A program made the position numbers and the translations under genes. This document shows, one piece after another, positions 46,568 through 56,192 of a DNA stretch of 64,000 nucleotides. The stretch comes from Consotaella salsifontis (GTDB lineage Bacteria; Pseudomonadota; Alphaproteobacteria; Rhizobiales; Rhizobiaceae). The stretch lies in contig NZ_FUXL01000004.1 in NCBI RefSeq assembly GCF_900167365.1, positions 62,001 through 126,000 on the forward strand, read 5' to 3'. The number at the start of each line of letters is the position of its first letter. Positions within the stretch are counted from its first letter, which is position 1. The notes beneath the pieces are model-generated. The model made no database searches and had not been told where the DNA came from. It worked only from the letters and a program-made list of their open reading frames with translations.

Positions 46568-47677
46568 GTGGGAAACCAGTACTTGGTAACAGGTGGGCTC
46601 GGCTTCATTGGCCGGGCTCTTTGTCGTGAGTTGCTCAATGCCGGTTATCGAGTTCGTGTTCTGGACGCCCTGATCGACCAGGTTCATGGCGGCAAGGTTC
46701 CGGACCTGGATGAAAGGGTGGATTTCGTCCACGGCGATGTCCGCGACCATGAGGCGGTGCGCCGCGCCATCGACGGTGTCGAAGGTGTTTTCCATCTGGC
46801 GGCCGAGGTCGGCGTCGGCCAAAGCATGTACGAGATCGAACGCTATACCAGCGGCAACGATGTCGGCACCGCCGTACTTCTGCAGGAACTGATCGACAAG
46901 CCGGTTCGGCGCATCGTCGTGGCCTCGTCCATGAGCGTCTATGGCGAGGGGCTCTACGAAACCGATCAGGGCGCGCGCGTCTCGAACGCCCGGCGCTCCC
47001 CGTCGCGGCTGAAACAGGGCCTCTGGGAGCCCACCGCCTCGGATGGCAGCGATCTCCGCCCGATACCGACCGACGAATCGAAGCCTGTCGATCTCGCCTC
47101 GATCTATGCGCTGACGAAATACTGCCAGGAGCGCGCCGTCCAGATCTTCGGCGAAGCCTATGGCGTGGAAACAGTGGCGCTGCGGCTCTTCAACGTGTTT
47201 GGCGCGGGCCAGGCCCTGTCGAATCCCTATACCGGCGTGCTCGCCAATTTCGCCTCCCGCCTGATGAACGGCCAAAGCCCGACGATCTTCGAGGATGGTC
47301 AGCAGCGGCGCGATTTCGTCCATGTCGCGGATGTGGCGCGCGCCTTCCGGCTCGCCATGGAAAAGCCTGAAGCCGCCGGCCATACGATCAACATCGGCAG
47401 CGGCCGGGCCTACGCGATCAGCGAGGTCGCGACGCTGCTCGCCGAAGCCATGGGCGCCCCGCAGATCAAGCCGGAAATTCTCGGCAAGGCGCGAACAGGC
47501 GACATCCGAAACTGCTTTTCCGACATTTCGCGCGCCCGCCAGTTCCTCGGCTTCGAGCCGCGCTTTCTACTGGAGGATTCCCTCTCCGAGTTCGTCGCAT
47601 GGGTGAAGGCGGAAACGGCCCACGATCGCAACAGCCAGATGCGCCGCGAGCTCGAGACGCGAGGGCTCGTGGCATGA
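46568..47677 (+). CDS. NAD-dependent sugar epimerase/dehydratase
   Basis: This 369-residue extended SDR acts on a nucleotide sugar. The NAD motif is VTGGLGFIGRAL, SSMSVYGEG supplies the catalytic Ser/Thr, and YALTKYCQE the Tyr/Lys pair. A loop of about 45 residues before the YxxxK pair, with RPIPTDESKPVD, is longer than in GalE. It starts at a GTG with GGAGG 5 bases upstream and opens the glycan cluster. Its stop overlaps the fusion gene (ATGA). The exact sugar cannot be read; a dTDP/GDP/CDP-hexose or UDP-sugar are all possible. Confidence 0.88.
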   Translation: MGNQYLVTGGLGFIGRALCRELLNAGYRVRVLDALIDQVHGGKVPDLDERVDFVHGDVRDHEAVRRAIDGVEGVFHLAAEVGVGQSMYEIERYTSGNDVGTAVLLQELIDKPVRRIVVASSMSVYGEGLYETDQGARVSNARRSPSRLKQGLWEPTASDGSDLRPIPTDESKPVDLASIYALTKYCQERAVQIFGEAYGVETVALRLFNVFGAGQALSNPYTGVLANFASRLMNGQSPTIFEDGQQRRDFVHVADVARAFRLAMEKPEAAGHTINIGSGRAYAISEVATLLAEAMGAPQIKPEILGKARTGDIRNCFSDISRARQFLGFEPRFLLEDSLSEFVAWVKAETAHDRNSQMRRELETRGLVA

Positions 47678-49716
47678 GTGATCCGCGCCAGAAGGAGCCG
47701 GGTTTCGGCTTCGTTGAGTGGTTCCGCAAGGGCGAGCATCAGCGAGTCGAGCGTGCCGTGGCGGGCATGGTGGGCATGGGCGCCAAGCGGGTGCGCACGC
47801 ACCTTTCCTGGGCCGAGTACCACGAGCCCGATGGCCGCGACTGGTACGACTGGCTGATCCCGACGCTGGCGGACAAGCTGGACGTCCTGCCTTGCGTCCA
47901 CTACACGCCGCCCTCCCTGTCGCGCACCGGCCGTTCGTCCGGCGCGCCTGTCCGTCTTCTCGACTATCCCGATTTCATCGACGAGGTGCTGACGCGCTAC
48001 GGGCACCACTTCACCCATGTCGAGCTGTGGAACGAGCCGAACAACCTGCTCGATTGGGACTGGCGGATCGACCGCGATTGGAACCTCTTCTGCGAGATGA
48101 TCGGCGCCGCGGCCCATTGGACTGGCGAGCGGGGCTGGAAGGCGGTCCTTGCCGGCCCGTGCCCGTTCGACGCGGCTTGGCTCGACCTCATGGGAGAGCG
48201 CGGCGTGCTCGCCAAGGTGGCCGCCGTGGGGCTTCATGGCTTTCCCGGCACGTGGGACAGCGAGTTCGGCTCATGGAAGGGCTGGCGGCAACACTATGCC
48301 GAGGCGCGCGAAATCCTCGACCGCTATAATGGCGATGCGGAAATCTGGATCACCGAGGCCGGATACTCGACCTGGCGTAACGACGAGATCGTGCAGGTGG
48401 CGGAGTTCCTCGATCTCCTCGATCTGCCGGCTGCGCGACACTACTGGTACGGCTGGCAGGATATCGCGCCGGACGTGGCGGTGCAGGAGGGACACTACTT
48501 CGACCCTCGGCATTATCACCTCGGCGTCGTCGCCGCCGGCGGACGGACGAAGCTTCTCGGCCGCTGCCTGGCGGAGGGCGGCGTCGCCAAGGCGCGAGCC
48601 ATAGACGAATTGGCCCGCCCTGCCCTCGCCCGGCCCGCCAACGCGGTGACGATCATCGGCGGCGCCGGCTTCATCGGCTCCAATCTGGCGAAAACCTACC
48701 TCGAAGAAGGCCGGGACATCGTCATTCTCGACGATCTCAGCCGCCCCGGCGTGGAGCGAAACCTCGATTGGTTGAAGCGCGAGCATGGGGACCACGTTCA
48801 CCCGATCGTCGCCGACGTACGCGACCGCCGCGCTCTCGATGAGGCGCTCTGCGGAACCGAGGCGGTGTTTCACTTTGCCGCCCAGGTGGCGGTGACGACC
48901 AGCCTCGACGATCCGATTCAGGATTTCTCGGTCAATGCCGAGGGCACGCTCGCGGTGCTGGAGGCGGCGCGGCGCTCGGGCCGCAAGTTTCCGCTGGTCT
49001 TTTCCTCCACCAACAAGGTCTATGGCGGGCTCGACGATCTCGCCATGAGCGAGCTCGCCGATCGCTATGCTCCCGCCGATGAGGACATTCGCGCCCACGG
49101 CGTCGGCGAGACGCGCAGCCTTGATTTCTGCACGCCTTATGGATGCTCCAAGGGCGTGGCCGACCAATACGTTCTCGACTACGCCAAGTCCTACGGCCTG
49201 CCGACGGCGGTGCTGAGGATGAGCTGCATCTATGGTCCGCGCCAGTTCGGCACGGAGGACCAGGGCTGGGTGGCGCATTTCCTGATCAAGGCGCTGCGCG
49301 GCGAGCCGATCACCATCTTCGGCAACGGCAAGCAGGTTCGCGATATCCTCCACGTGGCCGACGCCGTCGCCGCCTATCGGACCGTTTCGGCCAATATCGG
49401 CAAGGTTTCGGGCCAGGCCTTCAACCTCGGCGGCGGGCCGGCCAACGCTGTCAGCCTCAAGCTGGTCCTAGAAGAGATCGCCCGGCTGACCGGCCGAAAG
49501 GTGGCGCTGGAACATGGCGACTGGCGCCAGGGCGACCAGTTCTATTTCGTTGCCGATACCCGAAAGCTTGCTGCCGCCCTGGGCTGGCGCGCCGAAATCG
49601 GATGGCGCGATGGAATGCGCGACCTGACGGAGTGGCTGCGGAGCGGCGAAGGCCCGGTGCCGACGGCCAAAACTGTCTCGGAAGAGGCGGCGCCCGTCCT
49701 TCGAGCCATCGCATGA
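47674..49716 (+). CDS. fusion of a clan-A glycoside hydrolase and an NAD-dependent sugar epimerase
   Basis: This 680-residue two-domain protein has no signal peptide. Residues 1-310 form a TIM-barrel glycosidase of the GH39/GH5 style, with acid/base E121 in ELWNEPNN and nucleophile E228 in WITEAGYS. Residues 320-660 are an extended SDR with IIGGAGFIGSNL (from 326), SSTNKVYGG and YGCSKGVAD (Y489/K493). The epimerase half resembles CDP-paratose 2-epimerase-like enzymes. Both active sites look intact. Joining a glycoside hydrolase to a nucleotide-sugar enzyme is unusual and suggests trimming and recycling, or a sugar-binding role. Overlaps tie it to the first epimerase gene. Confidence 0.85.
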   Translation: MSDPRQKEPGFGFVEWFRKGEHQRVERAVAGMVGMGAKRVRTHLSWAEYHEPDGRDWYDWLIPTLADKLDVLPCVHYTPPSLSRTGRSSGAPVRLLDYPDFIDEVLTRYGHHFTHVELWNEPNNLLDWDWRIDRDWNLFCEMIGAAAHWTGERGWKAVLAGPCPFDAAWLDLMGERGVLAKVAAVGLHGFPGTWDSEFGSWKGWRQHYAEAREILDRYNGDAEIWITEAGYSTWRNDEIVQVAEFLDLLDLPAARHYWYGWQDIAPDVAVQEGHYFDPRHYHLGVVAAGGRTKLLGRCLAEGGVAKARAIDELARPALARPANAVTIIGGAGFIGSNLAKTYLEEGRDIVILDDLSRPGVERNLDWLKREHGDHVHPIVADVRDRRALDEALCGTEAVFHFAAQVAVTTSLDDPIQDFSVNAEGTLAVLEAARRSGRKFPLVFSSTNKVYGGLDDLAMSELADRYAPADEDIRAHGVGETRSLDFCTPYGCSKGVADQYVLDYAKSYGLPTAVLRMSCIYGPRQFGTEDQGWVAHFLIKALRGEPITIFGNGKQVRDILHVADAVAAYRTVSANIGKVSGQAFNLGGGPANAVSLKLVLEEIARLTGRKVALEHGDWRQGDQFYFVADTRKLAAALGWRAEIGWRDGMRDLTEWLRSGEGPVPTAKTVSEEAAPVLRAIA

Positions 49717-49757
49717 GCGACGATCGCAAAAAGCGGTGGGGCCTCGTCGTCCGATGA
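49713..49757 (+). CDS. possible 14-codon coupling ORF (MSDDRKKRWGLVVR)
   Basis: An ATG overlaps the upstream stop (ATGA at 49713), and the reading frame ends in a TGA that overlaps the next ATG (49754) in the same way. The peptide is basic and has no recognisable family. It may simply keep ribosomes moving to the glycosyltransferase start or be an accident of composition. Confidence 0.3.
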   Translation: MSDDRKKRWGLVVR

Positions 49758-50872
49758 CCGCGCGACGCATTCTGATGACCGCCGACGCCGTGGGCGGCGT
49801 CTGGCAGTACTGCCTGGACGCAGCCCGTGCTCTAAGCGCGTCGGGCGTCGAGATCGTGCTGGCCGTTCTCGGCCCCGCCCCGGACGCGGCGCAGCGCGCC
49901 GAAGCCATGGCCCTGCGCAACCTTTCGCTCGTCCATCTCGACGCGCCGCTGGACTGGCTCGTCGAGGATGAGGCGGAGCTTGATCCTCTCGCCCGTCAGC
50001 TCGACGGTCTTGCGGGCCGAACGGGCGTGGACCTTATCCATCTCAACGCGCCGTCACAGGTTGTGGGTCTCGGCCAATCGCGCCCGGTCGTCGCCGTCTC
50101 CCATTCCTGTGTGATCACCTGGTGGCGCGCCATGCGCGATGGTCCCTGGCCCGCGGAATGGGACTGGAAGCACCGGCGCAATCGGGCGGGTTTCAACGCG
50201 GCCGATGTGGTGCTCGCGCCAAGCCGCAGCCACGCGGAAGCCCTCAAGGCGGCCTACGGCGAAATCGCCGGTCTGCGCGTCGTCCACAACGCGGTTCGCC
50301 CCGCGCCCGAAAGCTCAAGCGGCAAGGAACCATTCGCCTTTGCCGCCGGGCGCTGGTGGGACGAGAGCAAAAACGGACATTCGCTGGACGCGGCGGCCGC
50401 CGACTGTGCTTGGCCCGTCGTCATGGCCGGAAACACCGAAGGACCGAACGGCCAGGCGCTGGATCTTCGCCATGCCGAGGCGCCGGGAGTTCTGTCGAGC
50501 GATGCGGTGCGCGAAATGATGGCGCGCGCCGCCATCTTCGTCTCGCCCTCGCTTTACGAACCCTTCGGTCTGGCGCTGCTGGAAGCGGCCCACGCGAAGT
50601 GCGCCCTCGTCGTCAGCGACATTGCCATCTTCCGCGAGGTTTGGGCGGACGCCGCGCTCTTCGTCGATGCTCGCGATGCCGGCGCGATGGCGAAGGCCCT
50701 CAACCGCCTCATCGCCGATCCGGGCGAAAGACAACGCCTCGGCGAGAAGGCGGCCGAACGCGCCGCCGCGTTTTCGCTGGAACGGCAGTGTCGCGGGCTT
50801 CTCGACGCCTATCGTGCCGCGACGCAGCGTCATGAGCAGCGGGCACGGCCCGCCGTCGCCCTGGTGGAGTAG
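49754..50872 (+). CDS. glycosyltransferase family 4-like
   Basis: This 372-residue GT-B enzyme has an N-terminal MTADAVGGVWQYCLDAARAL domain and a C-terminal nucleotide-sugar domain. The latter has FVSPSLYEPFGLALLEAA, the GT4 ExxxxxxxE motif. A conserved His lies in VAVSHSCVITWW. It has no membrane segment, so it is soluble or peripheral. It starts at 49754, with ARRILMTADAVGG matching the usual GT4 beginning. It is followed three bases later by the next transferase gene. Confidence 0.9.
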   Translation: MTARRILMTADAVGGVWQYCLDAARALSASGVEIVLAVLGPAPDAAQRAEAMALRNLSLVHLDAPLDWLVEDEAELDPLARQLDGLAGRTGVDLIHLNAPSQVVGLGQSRPVVAVSHSCVITWWRAMRDGPWPAEWDWKHRRNRAGFNAADVVLAPSRSHAEALKAAYGEIAGLRVVHNAVRPAPESSSGKEPFAFAAGRWWDESKNGHSLDAAAADCAWPVVMAGNTEGPNGQALDLRHAEAPGVLSSDAVREMMARAAIFVSPSLYEPFGLALLEAAHAKCALVVSDIAIFREVWADAALFVDARDAGAMAKALNRLIADPGERQRLGEKAAERAAAFSLERQCRGLLDAYRAATQRHEQRARPAVALVE

Positions 50873-50874
50873 CC

Positions 50875-52005
50875 ATGCATTTTCTGTTCTACACCCACTC
50901 CCTCGTCTCCGACTGGAACCACGGCAACGCGCATTTTCTGCGCGGCGTCATGCGAAACCTCCACGAGCGCGGCGATTCCGCCCTGGCGCTGGAGCCGGCC
51001 GGCGGCTGGAGCCGCGACAATCTCGCCAAGGACCAGGGCGTCGCCGTGGAGGCGCGCTTCTTCCGCGCGTTCCCCACCTTGCGCTCGGAAACCTACGACG
51101 CCGATTTCGACCACGAGGCGGCGCTGGCCGAGGCGGATGTCGTCATCGTCCACGAATGGACCGACCCGGCGCTGATCGCGCGCATCGGTAGGGCACGGGC
51201 CAACGGCGGAACGTTCACCCTTCTCTTTCACGACACCCACCATCGCGCGGTGTCCCAGGAAGGAGAGATCGCCGAGATGCGGCTTGCCGACTATGACGGC
51301 ATCCTCGCCTTTGGCGAGACCCTGCGCCAGCGCTATCTCAAGGCGGGGTGGGGCCGAACGGTCTTCACCTGGCACGAGGCGGCCGACACGCCCCTCTTTA
51401 GGCCGCTGCCGGAGGTGGAGAAGACCGGAGAGCTGATCTGGATCGGCAACTGGGGCGACGGCGAGCGCACGCGCGAACTCCAAACCTTCCTGATGGAACC
51501 GGCGCGCCGACTTGGGCTCGACGCCACGGTGCGCGGCGTGCGCTATCCCAAGGAGGCGCTCGCCGAACTGGAGCGGGCCGGCATCCACTATGGCGGCTGG
51601 ATTGCCAATGCGGACGTTCCGGCCGCGTTCGCCGCCCACCGCGCGACGGTGCATGTGCCGCGCCGACCCTACGTCGAGGCCCTGCCGGGCATTCCGACGA
51701 TCCGCGTCTTCGAGGCGCTGGCCTGCGGCATTCCATTGGTTTCGGCGCCGTGGCGCGACGAGGAGGCGCTGTTCAGGCCCGGCAGGGATTTCCTTTTCGC
51801 CGAGAACGGCGAGGAGATGGCCCGGCACCTGCGCGCCATCCTCTCCGACCCGGACCTTGCTAACTCGCTCGCCCGATCCGGCCTCGAGACGATCCTGTCG
51901 CGTCACACCTGCGCCCACCGCGTCGACCAGCTCTTTGAAATCCTCTCGGAGATCGGAACGGATAGGGTCCGCCGCCAGATCGCCACACAGGAGGCCGCGC
52001 AATGA
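50875..52005 (+). CDS. glycosyltransferase, GT-B fold (CgeB-like)
   Basis: This 376-residue soluble protein starts MHFLFYTHSLVSDWNHGNAH. The second half has IPTIRVFEALACGIPLVSAPW and RPGRDFLF, the C-terminal pattern of GT4/CgeB-type transferases. The donor-binding Glu is in RVFEALACG. It is the first of three similar transferases that overlap by ATGA, perhaps produced by duplication. Each presumably adds one sugar. Confidence 0.86.
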   Translation: MHFLFYTHSLVSDWNHGNAHFLRGVMRNLHERGDSALALEPAGGWSRDNLAKDQGVAVEARFFRAFPTLRSETYDADFDHEAALAEADVVIVHEWTDPALIARIGRARANGGTFTLLFHDTHHRAVSQEGEIAEMRLADYDGILAFGETLRQRYLKAGWGRTVFTWHEAADTPLFRPLPEVEKTGELIWIGNWGDGERTRELQTFLMEPARRLGLDATVRGVRYPKEALAELERAGIHYGGWIANADVPAAFAAHRATVHVPRRPYVEALPGIPTIRVFEALACGIPLVSAPWRDEEALFRPGRDFLFAENGEEMARHLRAILSDPDLANSLARSGLETILSRHTCAHRVDQLFEILSEIGTDRVRRQIATQEAAQ

Positions 52006-53096
52006 GGATCGCCTTTTACGGCTCCAGCCTGCTCTCGTCCTATTGGAACGGCGCCGCTACCTATTATCGCGGCCTGCTTCGCGCTCTCGCCGGCCACGGG
52101 CATCAGATCACCTTTTACGAGCCGGACGTCTACGACCGGCAGAAGAACCGCGATATCGAGCCGCCGGACTGGTGCCGCGTCGTCGTCTATGACGGCACGA
52201 TCGACGCCCTGAAGACGGTGTGCGCCGAAGCCGGCGACTACGACGTCGTGGTCAAGGCAAGCGGCGTCGGCTTCATGGATGACGATCTCCTGCGCGGGGT
52301 GCTCGCCCACGCGCGGCGCGATGCCGTCACCGTGTTCTGGGATGTCGACGCGCCGGCGACCCTCGCCGAAATCCGCGCGGCGCCGGATCACGCGGTTCGC
52401 GCCGCGCTCGATGAGCTCGACCTCGTCCTCACCTATGGCGGCGGCGACCCGGTCATCGATGCCTACCGGGCAATCGGCGCCGCCGAGTGCATCCCGATCT
52501 ACAACGCGCTCGATCCCTCGACCCATTTCCCGGTGTCGCCCGATCCGCGCTTTGCCGCCGATCTCGGCTTCCTAGGCAACCGGCTTCCCGATCGAGAGGC
52601 GCGGGTGGAGGAGTTCTTCCTGCGGTCCGCCACCGAGGTTCCCAGCTCGACCTTCCTTCTCGGCGGATCGGGCTGGGCCGACAAGCCGATGCCCGGCAAC
52701 GTATCCTATGTCGGCCATGTCGGCACGCGCGATCACAACGCCTTCAACTGCACGCCCAAGGCGGTGATCAACATCAACCGGGCGAGCATGGCCGAGATCG
52801 GCTTTTCGCCGCCGACCCGCGTCTTCGAGGCCGCCGGCGCCGGTGCGTGCCTGATCACCGATCACTGGACAGGAGTCGAGCTCTTCCTGAAGCCCGACGA
52901 TGAGGTTCTCGTAGCGCGCGACGGCCAGGATGTCGCGTCCATCATGCGGGAGCTGACGCCCGAGCGGGCGGGCGAAATCGGCAGGGCCGCTCTCGCCCGC
53001 GTCCTTGCCGAACACACCTATGAGAAACGCGCCGAGGAGGCGGACTGCATCCTGAGCAACGCTTCGGCGGCCAAGCGCGCGGAGGCGGCGGAATGA
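52002..53096 (+). CDS. glycosyltransferase, GT-B fold (CgeB-like)
   Basis: This 364-residue relative of the flanking genes starts MRIAFYGSSLLSSYWNGAATYYRGL. It has the C-terminal pattern PPTRVFEAAGAGACLITDHW and ELFLKPDDEVL, typical of CgeB-type proteins. The segment DLGFLGNRLPDREARVEEFF resembles the linker of spore-maturation CgeB. There is no signal or transmembrane helix. It overlaps both neighbours by ATGA. Confidence 0.87.
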   Translation: MRIAFYGSSLLSSYWNGAATYYRGLLRALAGHGHQITFYEPDVYDRQKNRDIEPPDWCRVVVYDGTIDALKTVCAEAGDYDVVVKASGVGFMDDDLLRGVLAHARRDAVTVFWDVDAPATLAEIRAAPDHAVRAALDELDLVLTYGGGDPVIDAYRAIGAAECIPIYNALDPSTHFPVSPDPRFAADLGFLGNRLPDREARVEEFFLRSATEVPSSTFLLGGSGWADKPMPGNVSYVGHVGTRDHNAFNCTPKAVININRASMAEIGFSPPTRVFEAAGAGACLITDHWTGVELFLKPDDEVLVARDGQDVASIMRELTPERAGEIGRAALARVLAEHTYEKRAEEADCILSNASAAKRAEAAE

Positions 53097-54199
53097 GCAA
53101 GCGCCCCCTCGACATCGTCATTCTCGGCCTCTCCCTCGCCTCCTCCTGGGGCAACGGCCACGCGACGACGTTCCGTTCGCTTCTGCGCGGCGTGAAGCGC
53201 CTCGGCCACAACGTCCTGTTCCTGGAGCGCGAGGTTCCCTGGTATGCCGGGGGCAACCGCGATCTGCCCGATCCCGACTTCTGCGATCTCCAGTTTTATC
53301 AAGGCCTGGACGACCTCGAAGACCGCTTCGCCGAGCGCATTCGCGGTGCCGACGCGGTCATCGTCGGCTCCTACGTGCCGGACGGCGTCGCGGCGATCGA
53401 TCAGGTGCTGGCGCTCGCCAACGGAACCGTCGGCTTCTACGACATCGATACGCCGGTGACGCTTGCCAAGCTGCGGCGAGGCGACGAGGAATATCTCTCG
53501 GTGCGCCAAATCCCGCGCTTCGACGTCTATTTCTCCTTCAGCGGCGGGCGGACGCTCGATCGCCTCCAGAGTGAATACGGGGCGCGGCGCGCCGAGGCGC
53601 TGTTCTGTTCGGTGGAGGCGGAGCGCTACCGCCCCACAGGAGAACCGCCGCGCTGGGACCTCGGATATCTCGGCACCTATAGCGACGACCGGCAGCCGAC
53701 GCTGGAAAAGCTGCTGCTCGAGCCAGCGCGGCGTCTGCCGGAGTGTCGTTTCGTGGTCGCCGGGCCGCAATATCCCGACACCATCGACTGGCCGGACAAT
53801 GTCGAGCGCATCGAACATCTGCCGCCCGCCGAGCACGCCTCCTTCTATAGCCGTCAGCGCTACACGCTGAACGTCACCCGCGCCGACATGATCGCCGCCG
53901 GCTGGTCGCCCAGCGTGCGCCTGTTCGAGGCCGCCGCCTGCGGCACGCCGATCATCAGCGACGCCTGGGACGGCCTGGACAAGCTCCTGCCGGGCGGCGT
54001 CGCCATCGCCGAGAACGCGGACGATGTCGTCGCTCTCCTAAGGGACAGGACGGACGAGGAGCGCGGATCGATGGCGGCCAAAGCCAAGGCCACGGTTCTT
54101 GCCGATCACACGGGCGACGCGCGCGCCCTCGAGTTCATCTCCGCCTTGCGACAGGCCGCAGCCTCCCCTGCCGCCGAACGCAAGTCGGCCCTTGCCTGA
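53093..54199 (+). CDS. glycosyltransferase, GT-B fold (CgeB-like)
   Basis: This 368-residue protein starts MSKRPLDIVILGLSLASSWGNGHATTFRSLL and carries SPSVRLFEAAACGTPIISDAW. The mid-segment GYLGTYSDDRQPTLEKLLLEPAR matches CgeB-type domains. It is the last gene before a 164-base gap with a terminator-like hairpin, so the first transcription unit of the glycan cluster may end here. Confidence 0.87.
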   Translation: MSKRPLDIVILGLSLASSWGNGHATTFRSLLRGVKRLGHNVLFLEREVPWYAGGNRDLPDPDFCDLQFYQGLDDLEDRFAERIRGADAVIVGSYVPDGVAAIDQVLALANGTVGFYDIDTPVTLAKLRRGDEEYLSVRQIPRFDVYFSFSGGRTLDRLQSEYGARRAEALFCSVEAERYRPTGEPPRWDLGYLGTYSDDRQPTLEKLLLEPARRLPECRFVVAGPQYPDTIDWPDNVERIEHLPPAEHASFYSRQRYTLNVTRADMIAAGWSPSVRLFEAAACGTPIISDAWDGLDKLLPGGVAIAENADDVVALLRDRTDEERGSMAAKAKATVLADHTGDARALEFISALRQAAASPAAERKSALA

Positions 54200-54249
54200 A
54201 GTCCTTTAGCAACCGCGCCGGCTCGCGGCCGGCTTCATCGAAGTTCGGA

Positions 54250-54274
54250 GGAACGAACCAAAACCCTCGCTGTT
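54250..54274 (+). promoter_or_regulatory. possible EcfG (general stress response) promoter of the uxs operon
   Basis: GGAAC at 54250-54254 is followed by 16 bases and then TGTT at 54271-54274. The alphaproteobacterial EcfG consensus is GGAAC-N16/17-CGTT, so three of four -10 bases match. It lies about 110 bases before the uxs start. The match is short and unconfirmed. Confidence 0.35.
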
Positions 54275-54314
54275 TTCCATAACAGAGCACCTCCCTCACC
54301 AGATCATTCTGCTG

Positions 54315-54342
54315 CACCGCCGGATTCGGCCGGTGAATTTTT
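54315..54342 (+). terminator. terminator-like hairpin directly upstream of uxs
   Basis: CACCGCCG (54315-54322) pairs with CGG-c-CGGTG (54327-54335) around a GATT loop with one bulge. AA and five T follow (54336-54342). The uxs ribosome site AGGAG begins only 8 bases later. It can end transcripts from the glycosyltransferase unit or act as an attenuator for uxs. Confidence 0.65.
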
Positions 54343-54363
54343 CGCTTTCAGGAGTCAACGCAC

Positions 54364-55406
<1,043 letters not shown>

Positions 55407-55410
<4 letters not shown>

Positions 55411-56153
55411 GCGGGACGTCAACCGCGTTGCGGCGTGAAATCGAGGCGCTTGGGCCCTGGTTTCACAACATCCGCATCGGCGATGTCGAAACCGCTCCGG
55501 ACCATTTCCTGGGCGACTATCCCGCCTTCAAATGGAACGGGTTCAAGCATGTGGTGCCGGCGGATCTCGAGGGGCGCAGTGTCCTCGATATCGGCTGCAA
55601 CGCCGGGTTCTATTCGATAGAGATGAAGCGGCGAAACGCCGGCCGCGTCGTCGCGATCGATTCCGACCCGCACTATTTGCGGCAGGCGGAGTTTGCCAGC
55701 CGCCACGCCGGTGTCGATATCGAGCTCCGCCAGATGTCGGTCTACGACGTGGGCAAGCTGGGCGAGACCTTCGACCTCGTGATCTTTATGGGCGTGCTCT
55801 ATCACCTGCGCCATCCGCTGCTGGCGCTCGACCTTCTCTATGAGCATGTCGTGGGTGACCGGATGTTGTTTCAGTGCATGCAGCGGGGCTCGGCGCAGTC
55901 CATGACGCCGGAGGAGAACCACTCCTTCGACGAGTGGAAGATCTTCGACGATCACGATTGGCCGAAGCTTCACTTCATCGAGGAGCGCTACGCCGACGAT
56001 CCGACCAACTGGTTCGTGCCCAACAAGGCGGGCGCAGAGGCCATGTTGCGTAGCGCCGGTTTCGTCATCGAGGCCAACCCGGAGCGCGAAGTCTATCTTC
56101 TGCGGCGCGAAGAACGGCACTACGCGGCCGAGCCGCCGCCCTCCATCCGCTGA
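55407..56153 (+). CDS. SAM-dependent methyltransferase (resembles TIGR04290)
   Basis: This 248-residue class I methyltransferase has motif I VLDIGCNAGFYSIEM, an acidic residue binding the ribose in AIDSDPHYL and motif IV DLVIFMGVLYHLRHPL. From memory it belongs to the family TIGR04290, known from similar glycosyltransferase clusters but without a characterised reaction. It probably O-methylates a sugar. It starts at GTG 55407 overlapping the uxs stop (GTGA). The C-terminal part has WFVPNKAGAEAML, shared by relatives. Confidence 0.88.
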
Positions 56154-56192
56154 ACCGTGGACTGTATGAACATCGACACGCCGAGGAGTACC

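Noticed and set aside
46520-46588. 22-codon upstream ORF before the first epimerase
   Set aside because: It starts ATGATCATCATTCCC, has no ribosome site and overlaps the GTG start out of frame.
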